Below are positions 52,754-62,173 of a stretch of DNA of 64,000 bases, one piece after another (the stretch's first letter is position 1; the number at the start of each line of letters is the position of its first letter). The translations under genes and the position numbers were made by a program. Under the pieces are notes generated by a model. The model was given only the letters and a program-made list of their open reading frames with translations. It did no database searches and had not been told where the DNA came from. The DNA comes from JBOEGW01 sp050633625 (lineage in GTDB: Bacteria > Pseudomonadota > Alphaproteobacteria > Rhodobacterales > Rhodobacteraceae): the NCBI GenBank assembly GCA_050633625.1, contig JBOEGW010000011.1, positions 248,001 to 312,000 on the forward strand, read 5' to 3'.

Positions 52754-52768
52754 CTAACGCCCCATTAA
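52754..52768 (+). promoter_or_regulatory. CtrA-like site upstream of the Hpt gene
   Basis: CTAA-N7-TTAA (52754-52768) is one base off the CtrA consensus. It lies 39 bp before the Hpt start. Together with the site at 52710 it gives one candidate site per divergent gene. Confidence 0.45.
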
Positions 52769-52807
52769 GAATTCCATGGCACGTTCGCGACAAGCAGGGA
52801 GAACAGT

Positions 52808-53128
52808 ATGATCGATTGGGAACGCGTGACGGAACTCAAGGATGAAATCGGAGAAGAAGACTTCGACGAGGTTGTTGAGATGTTTTTGTCCGAAGTAGAG
52901 GAGGTCATTGATCGCCTGAAGACAGCACCGGACCCGGCCACCTATGAGGCCGATCTCCATTTTTTGAAGTCATCCTCTCTCAATTTGGGTTTCGACGCTT
53001 TGAGCAAAATCTGCAACGCAGGCGAACGCAGCGCAGCCCAAGGCCACGCCGCCGATGTGGCATTAGCACCAGTGTTTTCTTGCTTTGAAGAGTCCCGCCA
53101 AGCGCTATCGGCGGGTCCGACTGGATGA
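52808..53128 (+). CDS. Histidine phosphotransfer (Hpt) protein
   Basis: 106 residues, all helical. The phospho-accepting histidine is H51 in ADLHFLKSSSLNLGFDALS, the standard H-x2-K-(G/S)-S Hpt motif. The first helices WERVTELKDEIGEEDFDEVVEMFLSEVEEVIDRL match monomeric Hpt proteins. It probably shuttles phosphate to or from the receiver of the neighbouring phosphatase. It is distinct from ChpT, which is a dimeric pseudo-kinase fold. A GGGAG ribosome site precedes the ATG. Confidence 0.88.
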   Translation: MIDWERVTELKDEIGEEDFDEVVEMFLSEVEEVIDRLKTAPDPATYEADLHFLKSSSLNLGFDALSKICNAGERSAAQGHAADVALAPVFSCFEESRQALSAGPTG

Positions 53129-53260
53129 TTTAGCGCCTGAGATGGGACATAATCGCCATTCAGAACAGCATTTGCCTTTTCAATCGCCAATCGGCCTTGC
53201 TCGCTTGACCCAAACCCAATAGACCGCCGCACAACGTTCGACAATTCCCAGGAGCCACTC

Positions 53261-54487
53261 ATGTCCGCGCCTAAGAAAGTTGTGCTTGCCTACTCTGGCG
53301 GCCTTGATACCTCGATTATCCTGAAATGGTTGCAAACAGAATACGGTTGCGAGGTTGTGACCTTCACCGCTGACCTAGGTCAAGGCGAAGAGCTGGAGCC
53401 AGCCCGCGCAAAAGCCGAGCTTCTTGGGATCGATCCGGCAAACATCTTTATCGAGGATTTGCGCGAAGAGTTCGTGCGCGATTTCGTTTTCCCAATGTTT
53501 CGTGCAAATGCCGTTTATGAAGGGCTATACCTGCTGGGCACCTCGATCGCCCGGCCGCTCATTTCTCAGCGTTTGGTCGAAATTGCGCAGGCCACTGGAG
53601 CAGATGCGGTTGCGCATGGCGCGACTGGAAAAGGCAACGATCAGGTGCGCTTCGAGCTGGCCTGTTACGCCCTGAACCCGGAAATCAAGGTGATCGCGCC
53701 ATGGCGTGAATGGGATTTGACCTCGCGCACCAAACTCATTGATTTCGCTGAGAAAAACCAGATTCCAATCGCCCGCGACAAACGCGGCGAAGCGCCTTTC
53801 TCGGTTGATGCGAACCTATTGCACACATCCTCTGAGGGCAAAGTGCTTGAAGATCCGGCTGATGAAGCGCCTGATTACGTTTTCCAGCGCACTGACAGCC
53901 CAATGGACGCACCTGATGAGCCAGAGTTCATCGAAGTGACCTTCGAAAAAGGGGATGCGGTTGCCATCAACGGCACGCCAATGTCGCCAGCAACTGTCCT
54001 AACGGAGCTGAACGCATACGGCAAAAAACACGGAATCGGGCGACTGGATTTCGTGGAAAATCGCTTTGTGGGAATGAAATCGCGTGGCGTTTACGAGACG
54101 CCCGGTGGCACAATCTTGCTGGAAGCGCATCGCGGTATTGAACAAATCACCCTCGATAGCGGCGCCGGACACCTCAAAGATTCGATTATGCCGCGGTATG
54201 CCGAGTTGATTTACAATGGGTTCTGGTTCTCTCCTGAGCGCGAAATGCTGCAAGCACTCATCGACAAGAGCCAAGAACACGTCACCGGGACTGTTCGCTT
54301 GCGCCTTTATAAAGGGGCCGCCGTGAATGTGGCGCGCTGGTCGGATCATTCGCTTTATTCAGAGCAACATGTGACCTTCGAAGAAGATGCGGGCGCCTAT
54401 GATCAAAAAGACGCGGCTGGCTTCATTCAACTGAACGCCCTGCGCTTGAAGCTCATCGCGGCACGCAACAAGCGCGTCAAAGGCTAA
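53261..54487 (+). CDS. argG: Argininosuccinate synthase
   Basis: 408 residues with the ATP pyrophosphatase loop VLAYSGGLDTSIILKWL, HGATGKGNDQVRFELACYAL, and the family YETPGGTILLEAHRGIEQITLD and YNGFWFSPERE blocks. It joins citrulline and aspartate in arginine synthesis. The 131-bp stretch before it holds no other gene. Its stop overlaps the ribokinase stop by four bases (CTAA). Confidence 0.97.
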   Translation: MSAPKKVVLAYSGGLDTSIILKWLQTEYGCEVVTFTADLGQGEELEPARAKAELLGIDPANIFIEDLREEFVRDFVFPMFRANAVYEGLYLLGTSIARPLISQRLVEIAQATGADAVAHGATGKGNDQVRFELACYALNPEIKVIAPWREWDLTSRTKLIDFAEKNQIPIARDKRGEAPFSVDANLLHTSSEGKVLEDPADEAPDYVFQRTDSPMDAPDEPEFIEVTFEKGDAVAINGTPMSPATVLTELNAYGKKHGIGRLDFVENRFVGMKSRGVYETPGGTILLEAHRGIEQITLDSGAGHLKDSIMPRYAELIYNGFWFSPEREMLQALIDKSQEHVTGTVRLRLYKGAAVNVARWSDHSLYSEQHVTFEEDAGAYDQKDAAGFIQLNALRLKLIAARNKRVKG

Positions 54488-55362
54488 GTCACCTTCGCGA
54501 TAAATGCCTGAACATCCTCTTTCCCCGGTATGGCTTTTGCTGTGCCGGGGTGTTGTACCTGCAAAGCAGAAGCGGCCGTACCCAGAACCAAAGCCTCGCC
54601 TATGCTCTTTCCCTGCGCCAACCCGGCAACCACATAGCCGATAAAGCAATCCCCGGCGCCAGTCGTATCCACGGCTTCGACCTCAAACGCCTCCTGATCA
54701 ATGACAGCACCATCCGCCGCAATAAAGGACGCGCCGCGCGCACCGCGCGTCACGATCAAATCGCAAGGTATTTGAGCCATCCGGGCACTGCCAAGATGTT
54801 CAGAGAGTTGGGATTGCTCAACCTCATTCATCACAAGAATATCAACAAGCCCCATCATCGACTTGGTTTTCTCGGCATCAAATGGCGCCGCGGAATAGAC
54901 GATCCGCATGCCCTTTTGCTTGCCCATTTCGGCAGCTTCCAGTGACATGTTCACCTCATTTTGCAGCACCAGAAAGTCACCGGGGCGAGCGCTCTGAAGG
55001 CCCTGCATCATCGCCGTTTGAGTCTGGCTTTGGTTTGCCCCTGAAAAAACGACAATCTGGTTTTCGCCTCGATCATCGACACAAATATTGGCATGGGCCG
55101 TCACCGTATCTGCGCGCCCAATATGGCGCGTATCGACACCAAAATCCGCAAGTTCAGATACAATGCCATCACCGTCCCGACCAACGGTTCCGATATGAAA
55201 GACGTCCACACCGGCCTTCGCTATGGCGACGGATTGGTTCGCGCCCTTCCCGCCAAGTCCGGTATCGTGATCGCGCGCAACAAGCGTTTCCCCAGGTTCC
55301 GGCAAATGATCCACTCGATAAAAGTGATCCACATTGATGGAACCGAAGTTGAAAACCGCCAT
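54484..55362 (-). CDS. PfkB-family sugar kinase (ribokinase-like)
   Basis: 292 residues. Signature one is GGKGANQSVAIAKAGVDVFHIG, and signature two is DTTGAGDCFIGYVVAGLAQG, whose Asp is the catalytic base. MAVFNFGSINVDHFYRVDHLPEPGETL is typical of ribokinases, so ribose or a close sugar is likely the substrate. Its ATG shares one base with the malic enzyme stop (TAATG), so it is translated with maeB. Confidence 0.9.
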   Translation of the reverse strand: MAVFNFGSINVDHFYRVDHLPEPGETLVARDHDTGLGGKGANQSVAIAKAGVDVFHIGTVGRDGDGIVSELADFGVDTRHIGRADTVTAHANICVDDRGENQIVVFSGANQSQTQTAMMQGLQSARPGDFLVLQNEVNMSLEAAEMGKQKGMRIVYSAAPFDAEKTKSMMGLVDILVMNEVEQSQLSEHLGSARMAQIPCDLIVTRGARGASFIAADGAVIDQEAFEVEAVDTTGAGDCFIGYVVAGLAQGKSIGEALVLGTAASALQVQHPGTAKAIPGKEDVQAFIAKVT

Positions 55363-57617
55363 TAGCCCACCTTACACGCCGCCAAAACCGCCATGTTCAG
55401 AATGTCATTCGCGGTCGAGTTGGTCGAGCAAATTTGAATCGGCTTTTCGACGCCCGAGAGAATTGGACCAATGACGGTCGCTCCGGCGAGTTCCTGCATC
55501 ATCTTGACCGAAATCGAAGCGGAGTGACGTGCGGGAACGACCAAAATATTAGCCGGGCCAGACAAGCGGCAGAATGGGTATTGCGCCATGACTTCAGGGT
55601 TCAATGCCACATCAACAGTCATTTCACCGTCAAACTCAAAATCCACACCGCGCGCTTCCAAGATCGCTGGCGTTTCATGCATCTTCTCGGCGCGTTCAGA
55701 GATCGGATACCCAAATGTGGAGAACGACACAAACGCCACGCGCGGCTCAAGACCAAGATCACGCGCCACCTCCGCTGCGCGCTCGGCAATGTTGGCAAGA
55801 TCCTCTGTTTCCGGCCATTCATGAACCAAAGTGTCCGCCATCAAAACGATCCGCCCCTTATGGAGCAATGCCGTCACGCCCACCGCGCCATCTTCTGCGC
55901 GGGCGTCAAAGACGTGATTGATAAGCTCCATCACATGCGCGGATTTCCGAGTGGCGCCCGTGACCAAACCGTCCCCATGTCCATGCGCCAGCATAAGCGA
56001 AGCAAAAACGTGCCGATCGCGCGCGGCCAACCGATGAATGTCGTGACGATCATATCCTTGCCGTTGCAAGCGCTCATACAGGAAGGATTTATACGCCGGA
56101 AGGTGCTGAGTATTTGCCGCGTTCACAATCTCAAGCTCTGACACTGCATCGCCCAAACCAGCCGTTTCCAATTTTTGCTTTACGTCGCTTTCGCGCCCAA
56201 CAACCAACGCCTTGCCAAAGCCGTTGCGCTGATAGGCCACTGCCGCGCGCAAGACATGCGGATCATCGCCTTCCGCGAAAATCATTGTCGCTTGCGCTTG
56301 GCGCGCACGATTGTTGATTGAACGCAGGATCGAGGCAGTCGGGTCCATCCGCGCCTTGAGCGTTGCTTCATAGCGCTCCAAGTCGATGATCGGGCGCCGA
56401 GCCGCGCCACTGTCCGAACCTGCTTTCGCAACCGCCGGAGGGATCGTGTAGATCAAACGAGGGTCAAACGGCGTTGGGATAATGTAATCTCGCCCGAAGG
56501 TCAGCTTTTTGCCATACGCCATTGCGACTTCATCAGGCACATCTTCACGCGCCAAGGCCGCCAAGGCTTCGGCACAGGCAATTTTCATTTCGTCATTGAT
56601 CGCCCGCGCATGAATGTCGAGCGCGCCCCGAAACAGGTAGGGAAAGCCCAAAACATTGTTCACTTGGTTCGGGTAATCCGAGCGACCCGTGGCGACAATC
56701 GCATCTTCGCGCACAGCATGGGCTTCCTCGGGTGTGATTTCAGGATCAGGGTTGGCCATTGCAAAAATGACAGGATTTGGAGCCATTGCCGCAACCATCT
56801 CTGCTGTCACCGCACCCTTTACAGACACGCCCAAAAACACATCAGCGCCTTCCATCGCCTCCTCAAGGCTGCGCAAGTCTGTCTTGACCGCATGTGCTGA
56901 CTTCCACTGGTTCATACCCTCGGTACGCCCCTGATAAATCACGCCTTTCGTGTCGCACACAATGCAGTTGTCATGCGTTGCACCCATTGTTTTGAGCAGC
57001 TCAATACAAGCAATCCCCGCAGCACCGGCCCCGTTCAAAACAATCTTACAGTCTTCGATTTTCTTTCCCGAAATATGCAAAGCATTGATAAGCCCTGCCG
57101 CACAGATAACCGCCGTTCCGTGCTGGTCATCATGAAAGACAGGAATATCCATCTCTTCCTTGAGCCGCTGCTCAATGATGAAACACTCTGGGGCCTTGAT
57201 GTCCTCAAGGTTGATACCCCCGAATGTTGGCCCCATCAGCTTTACTGCATTGATGATCGCGTCCGGGTCTTCTGTATCCAGCTCGATATCAATAGAGTTC
57301 ACATCAGCGAACCGCTTAAACAGCACGGATTTACCTTCCATCACAGGTTTTGACGCGAGCGCACCAAGATTGCCTAGCCCCAGAACCGCCGTCCCGTTCG
57401 ATACAACAGCAACCAGATTTCCCTTGTTGGTATAGTCATATGCCGTTTCCGGGTTTGCGTGAATGGCTTCACAGGGCACCGCAACGCCGGGCGAATAGGC
57501 CAGTGACAAATCACGTTGCGTGGTCATCGGTACGGAAGGTGTCACTTCGAATTTGCCGGGTGTCGGCTCGAAGTGATAAGCGAGCGCTTCTTCTGCTGTG
57601 ACTTTTGTCTTGGACAT
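55362..57617 (-). CDS. maeB: NADP-dependent malic enzyme (MaeB type)
   Basis: 751 residues, the long two-domain form. The N-terminal malic domain carries SLAYSPGVAVPCEAIHANPETAYDYTNKGN, VFHDDQHGTAVICAAGLINAL and VLNGAGAAGIACIELL. The C-terminal 330 residues are phosphotransacetylase-like (MIFAEGDDPHVLRAAVAYQRNGFGKALVVG...LVVPARHSASISVKMMQELAG), thought to be regulatory. It decarboxylates malate to pyruvate with NADP. It starts with ATG opposite galE, across a 239-bp AT-richer gap. Confidence 0.95.
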   Translation of the reverse strand: MSKTKVTAEEALAYHFEPTPGKFEVTPSVPMTTQRDLSLAYSPGVAVPCEAIHANPETAYDYTNKGNLVAVVSNGTAVLGLGNLGALASKPVMEGKSVLFKRFADVNSIDIELDTEDPDAIINAVKLMGPTFGGINLEDIKAPECFIIEQRLKEEMDIPVFHDDQHGTAVICAAGLINALHISGKKIEDCKIVLNGAGAAGIACIELLKTMGATHDNCIVCDTKGVIYQGRTEGMNQWKSAHAVKTDLRSLEEAMEGADVFLGVSVKGAVTAEMVAAMAPNPVIFAMANPDPEITPEEAHAVREDAIVATGRSDYPNQVNNVLGFPYLFRGALDIHARAINDEMKIACAEALAALAREDVPDEVAMAYGKKLTFGRDYIIPTPFDPRLIYTIPPAVAKAGSDSGAARRPIIDLERYEATLKARMDPTASILRSINNRARQAQATMIFAEGDDPHVLRAAVAYQRNGFGKALVVGRESDVKQKLETAGLGDAVSELEIVNAANTQHLPAYKSFLYERLQRQGYDRHDIHRLAARDRHVFASLMLAHGHGDGLVTGATRKSAHVMELINHVFDARAEDGAVGVTALLHKGRIVLMADTLVHEWPETEDLANIAERAAEVARDLGLEPRVAFVSFSTFGYPISERAEKMHETPAILEARGVDFEFDGEMTVDVALNPEVMAQYPFCRLSGPANILVVPARHSASISVKMMQELAGATVIGPILSGVEKPIQICSTNSTANDILNMAVLAACKVG

Positions 57618-57696
57618 GGGTCCGGGCCTTCCTTTTATCTATCTCGCGCAGGTGTATCCCTGAGTCCGCGTCGGCTCAACCGGCAAAAGCGCACTA

Positions 57697-57722
57697 TTTG
57701 GCCAAATTTCTGCCAAATTGGG
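57697..57722. promoter_or_regulatory. Candidate operator between maeB and galE
   Basis: A palindrome TTTGGCCAAA (57697-57706) is followed by a second copy of GCCAAATT (GCCAAATT at 57701 and again at 57712). A near-palindrome CCAAATTGG ends the element. It sits in the divergent gap about 80 bp upstream of maeB and 135 bp upstream of galE. It could bind a regulator of carbon flow, but no specific factor is indicated. Confidence 0.3.
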
Positions 57723-57856
57723 TAATTTTGTTCAATATTGACGATATATTTTGTAATTTTCAGTCTGGCGCGTTTTTCTGGCCCGTTTTCGAATTGTCGA
57801 GTGCTTTCCCTTCCGGGCTTGGCTAGATTGCCCCCAATAAGCTGCGGAGGCGATCG

Positions 57857-58867
57857 ATGAGCGGAAAAATCCTACTGACAGGCGGCGCGGGCTATATTGG
57901 GTCGCACACCTATGTTGAACTCAAGGCTGCGGGATATGACGTCGTGATTGTCGACAATTTTTCCAACGCGCGCCACGATGTGATCGACCGCCTCGAAATC
58001 ATTACCAATGATAAGGTCACCTGGTTTGAAGGTGATGTTCTGGACAGTGCCTTCTTGGCAACGGTGTTTGCGGCGCATGATTTTGATGCCGTCATCCATT
58101 TCGCCGCCAAAAAAGCCGTTGGCGAAAGTGTTGCGAAACCGCTTATGTATTTTGAGGTGAATTGCACTGGCTTTGCGCAGCTACTGGAGGCGATGGACAA
58201 CGCCGGATGTCGGCGCGTTGTCTTTTCCTCCACGGCAACGGTCTACGGCGAACCTGAATTTTTGCCCTATCGCGAAGATCATCGTCTCGCCCCTGTAAGC
58301 CCCTACGCGCAATCCAAAGTCACCTGCGAAATGTTGCTCAAACATCTGAAAGAATCGGACGATTCTTGGACCTATGGCGTGTTGCGTTACTTCAATCCTG
58401 CGGGTGCCCATGACAGCGCTTTGATTGGCGAAGATCCCAACGATATTCCCAACAACCTGATGCCCTACATCGCGAAAGTCGCAACAGGCGACCTCCAACA
58501 TTTGACGGTCTTTGGCGATGATTACGAGACTCCCGATGGAACAGGCGTGCGCGACTACATCCATGTTGTCGACCTCGCGCGGGGTCATGTTCAGTCCGTC
58601 GCGAAGCTCATCAACGACTCGGACACCCATACGTTGAACCTCGGAACCGGGGTCGGCTATTCGGTGATGGATATGCTCAAGTCCTACGAAAAGGCCTGCG
58701 GCAAAAAGCTGCCCTATCAAGTCGGGCCACGCCGCGCGGGCGATATTGACTGCTTTTACGCCGACCCCGCAACTGCACGCGACTATCTGGGCTTTGAAGC
58801 AAAACGCGGCTTGGACGAAATGTGCCTGAGCAGCTGGAAGTGGGTATCACGGCGCAAGAACACCTAG
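57857..58867 (+). CDS. galE: UDP-glucose 4-epimerase
   Basis: 336 residues. NAD-binding loop ILLTGGAGYIGSHTYVELKAAGYDVVIVDNFSNA, catalytic Ser-Tyr-Lys in FSSTATVYG and SPYAQSKVTCE, then RYFNPAGAHDSALIGEDPN and DGTGVRDYIHVVDLARGH. It interconverts UDP-glucose and UDP-galactose, feeding surface polysaccharide. GGAGG precedes the ATG. mutS follows after a 62-bp gap. Confidence 0.96.
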   Translation: MSGKILLTGGAGYIGSHTYVELKAAGYDVVIVDNFSNARHDVIDRLEIITNDKVTWFEGDVLDSAFLATVFAAHDFDAVIHFAAKKAVGESVAKPLMYFEVNCTGFAQLLEAMDNAGCRRVVFSSTATVYGEPEFLPYREDHRLAPVSPYAQSKVTCEMLLKHLKESDDSWTYGVLRYFNPAGAHDSALIGEDPNDIPNNLMPYIAKVATGDLQHLTVFGDDYETPDGTGVRDYIHVVDLARGHVQSVAKLINDSDTHTLNLGTGVGYSVMDMLKSYEKACGKKLPYQVGPRRAGDIDCFYADPATARDYLGFEAKRGLDEMCLSSWKWVSRRKNT

Positions 58868-58929
58868 GGGTTTCACCCGAACGCGCAGGCGGATAGGTTC
58901 GGGCAAGCACTTTGAACCGGGGGGTCTAC

Positions 58930-61584
58930 GTGTCTGACGTCGAAGCAAAAGTAACGCCCATGATGGCGCAATTCATGGATATTAAGGCCGAGTATCCTGA
59001 GGCGCTCTTGTTTTATCGCATGGGTGATTTTTATGAGCTGTTCTTTGACGATGCCGTTGCCGCCGCGCAGGCGCTCGACATTGCGCTCACCAAACGCGGC
59101 AAACATTTAGGAAATGACATTCCCATGTGCGGTGTGCCCGTTCATGCCGCTGAAGGATACCTTTTGACCTTGATCCGCAAAGGGTTTCGGGTTGCAGTTT
59201 GTGAACAAATGGAAAGCCCCGCCGAGGCCAAAAAGCGGGGCGCAAAGTCTGTCGTGAAGCGCGGCGTCGTGCGTCTCGTGACCCCCGGAACATTGACCGA
59301 AGAAAGCCTGCTGGATGCGCGGCGTCACAACTTCCTTGCCGCCTATTGTGATGTGCGCGGCGAGCAAGCTTTAGCCTGGGTCGACATCTCAACTGGTTCA
59401 TTTCGTGTGATGGCAACCGATCAGATGCGTCTCGGCCCGGAGTTGGCCCGGCTTGCGCCTCGGGAAGTCATCCTCAAACAAGATGATGAGCAAAAACTAG
59501 GCGAAATAGTCTCTGATATTGGAAGTTCTCCCACGCCGCTCGGTAATGCGGCCTTTGACAGCACATCCGCGGAAAACCGGCTTAAGAGCCTGTTCAACGT
59601 CGGCTCGCTGGATGCCTATGGGCAGTTTGGGCGCGCCGAGCTTGGCGCGATGGGGGCAATTGTCGAGTATCTGGACATCACGCAAAAAGGGAACCTCCCT
59701 TTGTTGCGGCCGCCGGTATTGGAACAAACACGAGCCACGGTTCAAATTGATGCGGCGACCCGACGAAACCTTGAATTGACCCATTCCCTCGCGGGTGGAA
59801 CCAGCGGGTCATTGATTTCGACAATAGACAAAACAGTGTCGCCCGCCGGCGGACGGTTGTTAGAGCAACGTATCTCAAGCCCCTCGCGCACCATAATCGA
59901 TATTCAACAGCGCCACGATGGCGTGGATTATTTCGCAAAACAGTCTCTATTCCGCTCCGATTTGCGAGACTGCCTTCGCCGGGTGCCGGATATTGACCGC
60001 GCGCTTTCTCGTCTTGCGCTCGACCGCGGCGGGCCACGCGACCTAGCCTCTATCAGGGCCGGGCTGGAAGCCGCTATCGAAATTTCAGAGAGCTTTGCGG
60101 ACCTCGATGCGCCAACGACCCTAAAGGAAGCGGCTCAGAACCTCGTTGGGCACGAGAATCTCTTGGATGAACTCGACCAGGCTTTGATCGCGGAGCCGCC
60201 GCTTCTTGCCCGCGACGGCGGCTTTATTGCGCCGGGCCACTCTGAGGAACTTGATGAGGCCAGAACGCTGCGCGACGAAGGGCGGAGCGTCATCGCGCGC
60301 CTTCAATTAGACTATGCTGCGCAAACAGGGGTGCAGGCGCTCAAGGTTAAACACAACAATGTTCTTGGCTATTTCATTGAAACAACCGCAACCCATGCGG
60401 AGAAGATGCTGTCAGCGCCCCTATCGGAAACCTTTATTCACCGACAAACAACCGCGAATGCCGTGCGCTTCACCACTGTTGAATTGTCGGAGCTTGAAAC
60501 AAAGATATTGAACGCCGGAAATAGAGCTTTGGAGATCGAAAAACGTCTCTATTCTGGCCTAAGAGACATCGTTTTGACGAAGGCGGCGGCGCTGTCTTTG
60601 GTTTCGCGCGGGCTTGCGGAACTTGACCTGTCCGCCGCCCTTGCTGAGCTGGCCACGACCGAGAACTGGGTTCGGCCTGAGATGTGTGAGGATCGGTCAT
60701 TTGACATTGTTGGCGGACGCCATCCGGTCGTGGAAAAGGCCCTGCGCGCTCAGGGCGGTGATGCTTTTGTCGCGAATGACTGTGGCTTGTCTGATGCTGG
60801 GGACTTCGCAAGTGTTTGGCTTCTGACTGGGCCTAATATGGCCGGTAAATCGACCTTCTTGCGCCAGAATGCGCTTATTGCTTTGCTGGCTCAAGCTGGC
60901 AGTTTTGTACCCGCAAAATCTGCAAAGATTGGGATCGTCTCGCAGCTGTTTTGTCGCGTGGGCGCATCTGACGACCTCGCGCGCGGGCGCTCCACCTTTA
61001 TGGTCGAGATGGTGGAGACAGCGGCTATTCTAAACCAGGCAGACGACCGCGCGCTGGTGATTCTGGACGAGATTGGCCGTGGCACAGCGACATATGATGG
61101 GCTTTCGATCGCTTGGGCCACGCTCGAACACCTGCACGACGCCAATAAATGCCGCGCGCTTTTCGCGACCCATTACCACGAGCTGACTCAACTGGCCGGA
61201 AAGCTCGCTGGCGTCGAAAATGCGACGATCGCTGTCAAGGAGTGGGATGGCGATGTTATCTTCTTACATGAGGTCAAACGCGGAGCGGCGGATCGGTCCT
61301 ACGGTGTGCAGGTGGCGAAGCTGGCGGGCTTACCGTCAAGCGTTATCGAGCGCGCGCGTGTGGTTTTGGACGCACTTGAAAAGGGCGAGCGCGAGGGCGG
61401 AAGTGCTCAAAAAGCAATTATCGATGATTTACCCTTGTTTTCGGCCATTGCCTCACCGCCTCCGCCTCCCGCCTCAGCACGATCAGCCCTCACAGAAAAG
61501 CTCGCCGAGATTCAACCCGACGAGCTTTCTCCCCGCGATGCGTTGGGGCTGATTTATGAGCTGAAAAGCCTCTTGGACACTTAG
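58930..61584 (+). CDS. mutS: DNA mismatch repair protein MutS
   Basis: About 884 residues. The mismatch-probing Phe-x-Glu is in FYRMGDFYELFFDD. The ATPase has Walker A LLTGPNMAGKSTFLRQNALIALLAQ, Walker B ALVILDEIGRGTATYDGLSIAWA and the FATHYHELTQL motif. A C-terminal MutL/beta-clamp region includes FSAIASPPPPP. I use GTG 58930 (MSDVEAKVTPMMAQ), which has a GGGGGG ribosome site six bases before it; the TTG at 58912 is a weaker choice. Its stop overlaps grpE's by four bases. Confidence 0.96.
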   Translation: MSDVEAKVTPMMAQFMDIKAEYPEALLFYRMGDFYELFFDDAVAAAQALDIALTKRGKHLGNDIPMCGVPVHAAEGYLLTLIRKGFRVAVCEQMESPAEAKKRGAKSVVKRGVVRLVTPGTLTEESLLDARRHNFLAAYCDVRGEQALAWVDISTGSFRVMATDQMRLGPELARLAPREVILKQDDEQKLGEIVSDIGSSPTPLGNAAFDSTSAENRLKSLFNVGSLDAYGQFGRAELGAMGAIVEYLDITQKGNLPLLRPPVLEQTRATVQIDAATRRNLELTHSLAGGTSGSLISTIDKTVSPAGGRLLEQRISSPSRTIIDIQQRHDGVDYFAKQSLFRSDLRDCLRRVPDIDRALSRLALDRGGPRDLASIRAGLEAAIEISESFADLDAPTTLKEAAQNLVGHENLLDELDQALIAEPPLLARDGGFIAPGHSEELDEARTLRDEGRSVIARLQLDYAAQTGVQALKVKHNNVLGYFIETTATHAEKMLSAPLSETFIHRQTTANAVRFTTVELSELETKILNAGNRALEIEKRLYSGLRDIVLTKAAALSLVSRGLAELDLSAALAELATTENWVRPEMCEDRSFDIVGGRHPVVEKALRAQGGDAFVANDCGLSDAGDFASVWLLTGPNMAGKSTFLRQNALIALLAQAGSFVPAKSAKIGIVSQLFCRVGASDDLARGRSTFMVEMVETAAILNQADDRALVILDEIGRGTATYDGLSIAWATLEHLHDANKCRALFATHYHELTQLAGKLAGVENATIAVKEWDGDVIFLHEVKRGAADRSYGVQVAKLAGLPSSVIERARVVLDALEKGEREGGSAQKAIIDDLPLFSAIASPPPPPASARSALTEKLAEIQPDELSPRDALGLIYELKSLLDT

Positions 61585-62162
61585 CCCGGATTGGACGAGA
61601 CGCCAACTTGCGCAGGGCGCAATAGACGGTCGTGAATCATGAACCCTTCGTTCATCACTTGAATCACTTGGCCCTTAACGGTGCCCGGTAGAGGCGCCTC
61701 AAACATGGCTTCATGTTGTTCCGGATCAAACGTATCACCAACCTCAGGGGCCAAAATGCGAATGCCGTGTTTGGAAAAGATGTTCAACAATTCGCGCATC
61801 GTCAACTCAAGCCCTTCAGTCACACCCGAAGCCTGCGTGCGAAGCTGGTCATCAATTGATTCCATCGCACGTTTCATGTTGTCGTAGACCGGAAGCATGT
61901 CGCGCGCCAGTTTCGAGCCACCGTAGTTTTCCGCTTCGCGCCGATCGCGCTCTGATCGTTTGCGCGAATTTTCAGCGTCAGCCAAGGCCCGCATGAATTT
62001 GTCTTTGTAATCGTCACGCTCGGCGCGCAACGCATTGATTTCGACACCCTCATCGCCCGCTTCCAACGGATCAATCTCAGGCGCGTCTTCAGTGGTTTCC
62101 GCCATGATTTCTTCGATCGCAGCTTCGATATCTTCCATCGAATTGTTTTTGGGATCAGCCAT
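61581..62162 (-). CDS. grpE: Co-chaperone GrpE
   Basis: 193 residues. An acidic N-terminus and long coiled helix (EINALRAERDDYKDKFMRALADAENSRKRSERDR) are followed by the conserved beta domain: GDTFDPEQHEAMFEAPLPGTVKGQVIQVMNEGFMIHDRLLRPAQVGVS. It is the nucleotide exchange factor for DnaK. It lies 11 bp behind hrcA on the same strand. Confidence 0.96.
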   Translation of the reverse strand: MADPKNNSMEDIEAAIEEIMAETTEDAPEIDPLEAGDEGVEINALRAERDDYKDKFMRALADAENSRKRSERDRREAENYGGSKLARDMLPVYDNMKRAMESIDDQLRTQASGVTEGLELTMRELLNIFSKHGIRILAPEVGDTFDPEQHEAMFEAPLPGTVKGQVIQVMNEGFMIHDRLLRPAQVGVSSNPG

Positions 62163-62173
62163 TCTCTTACCTT

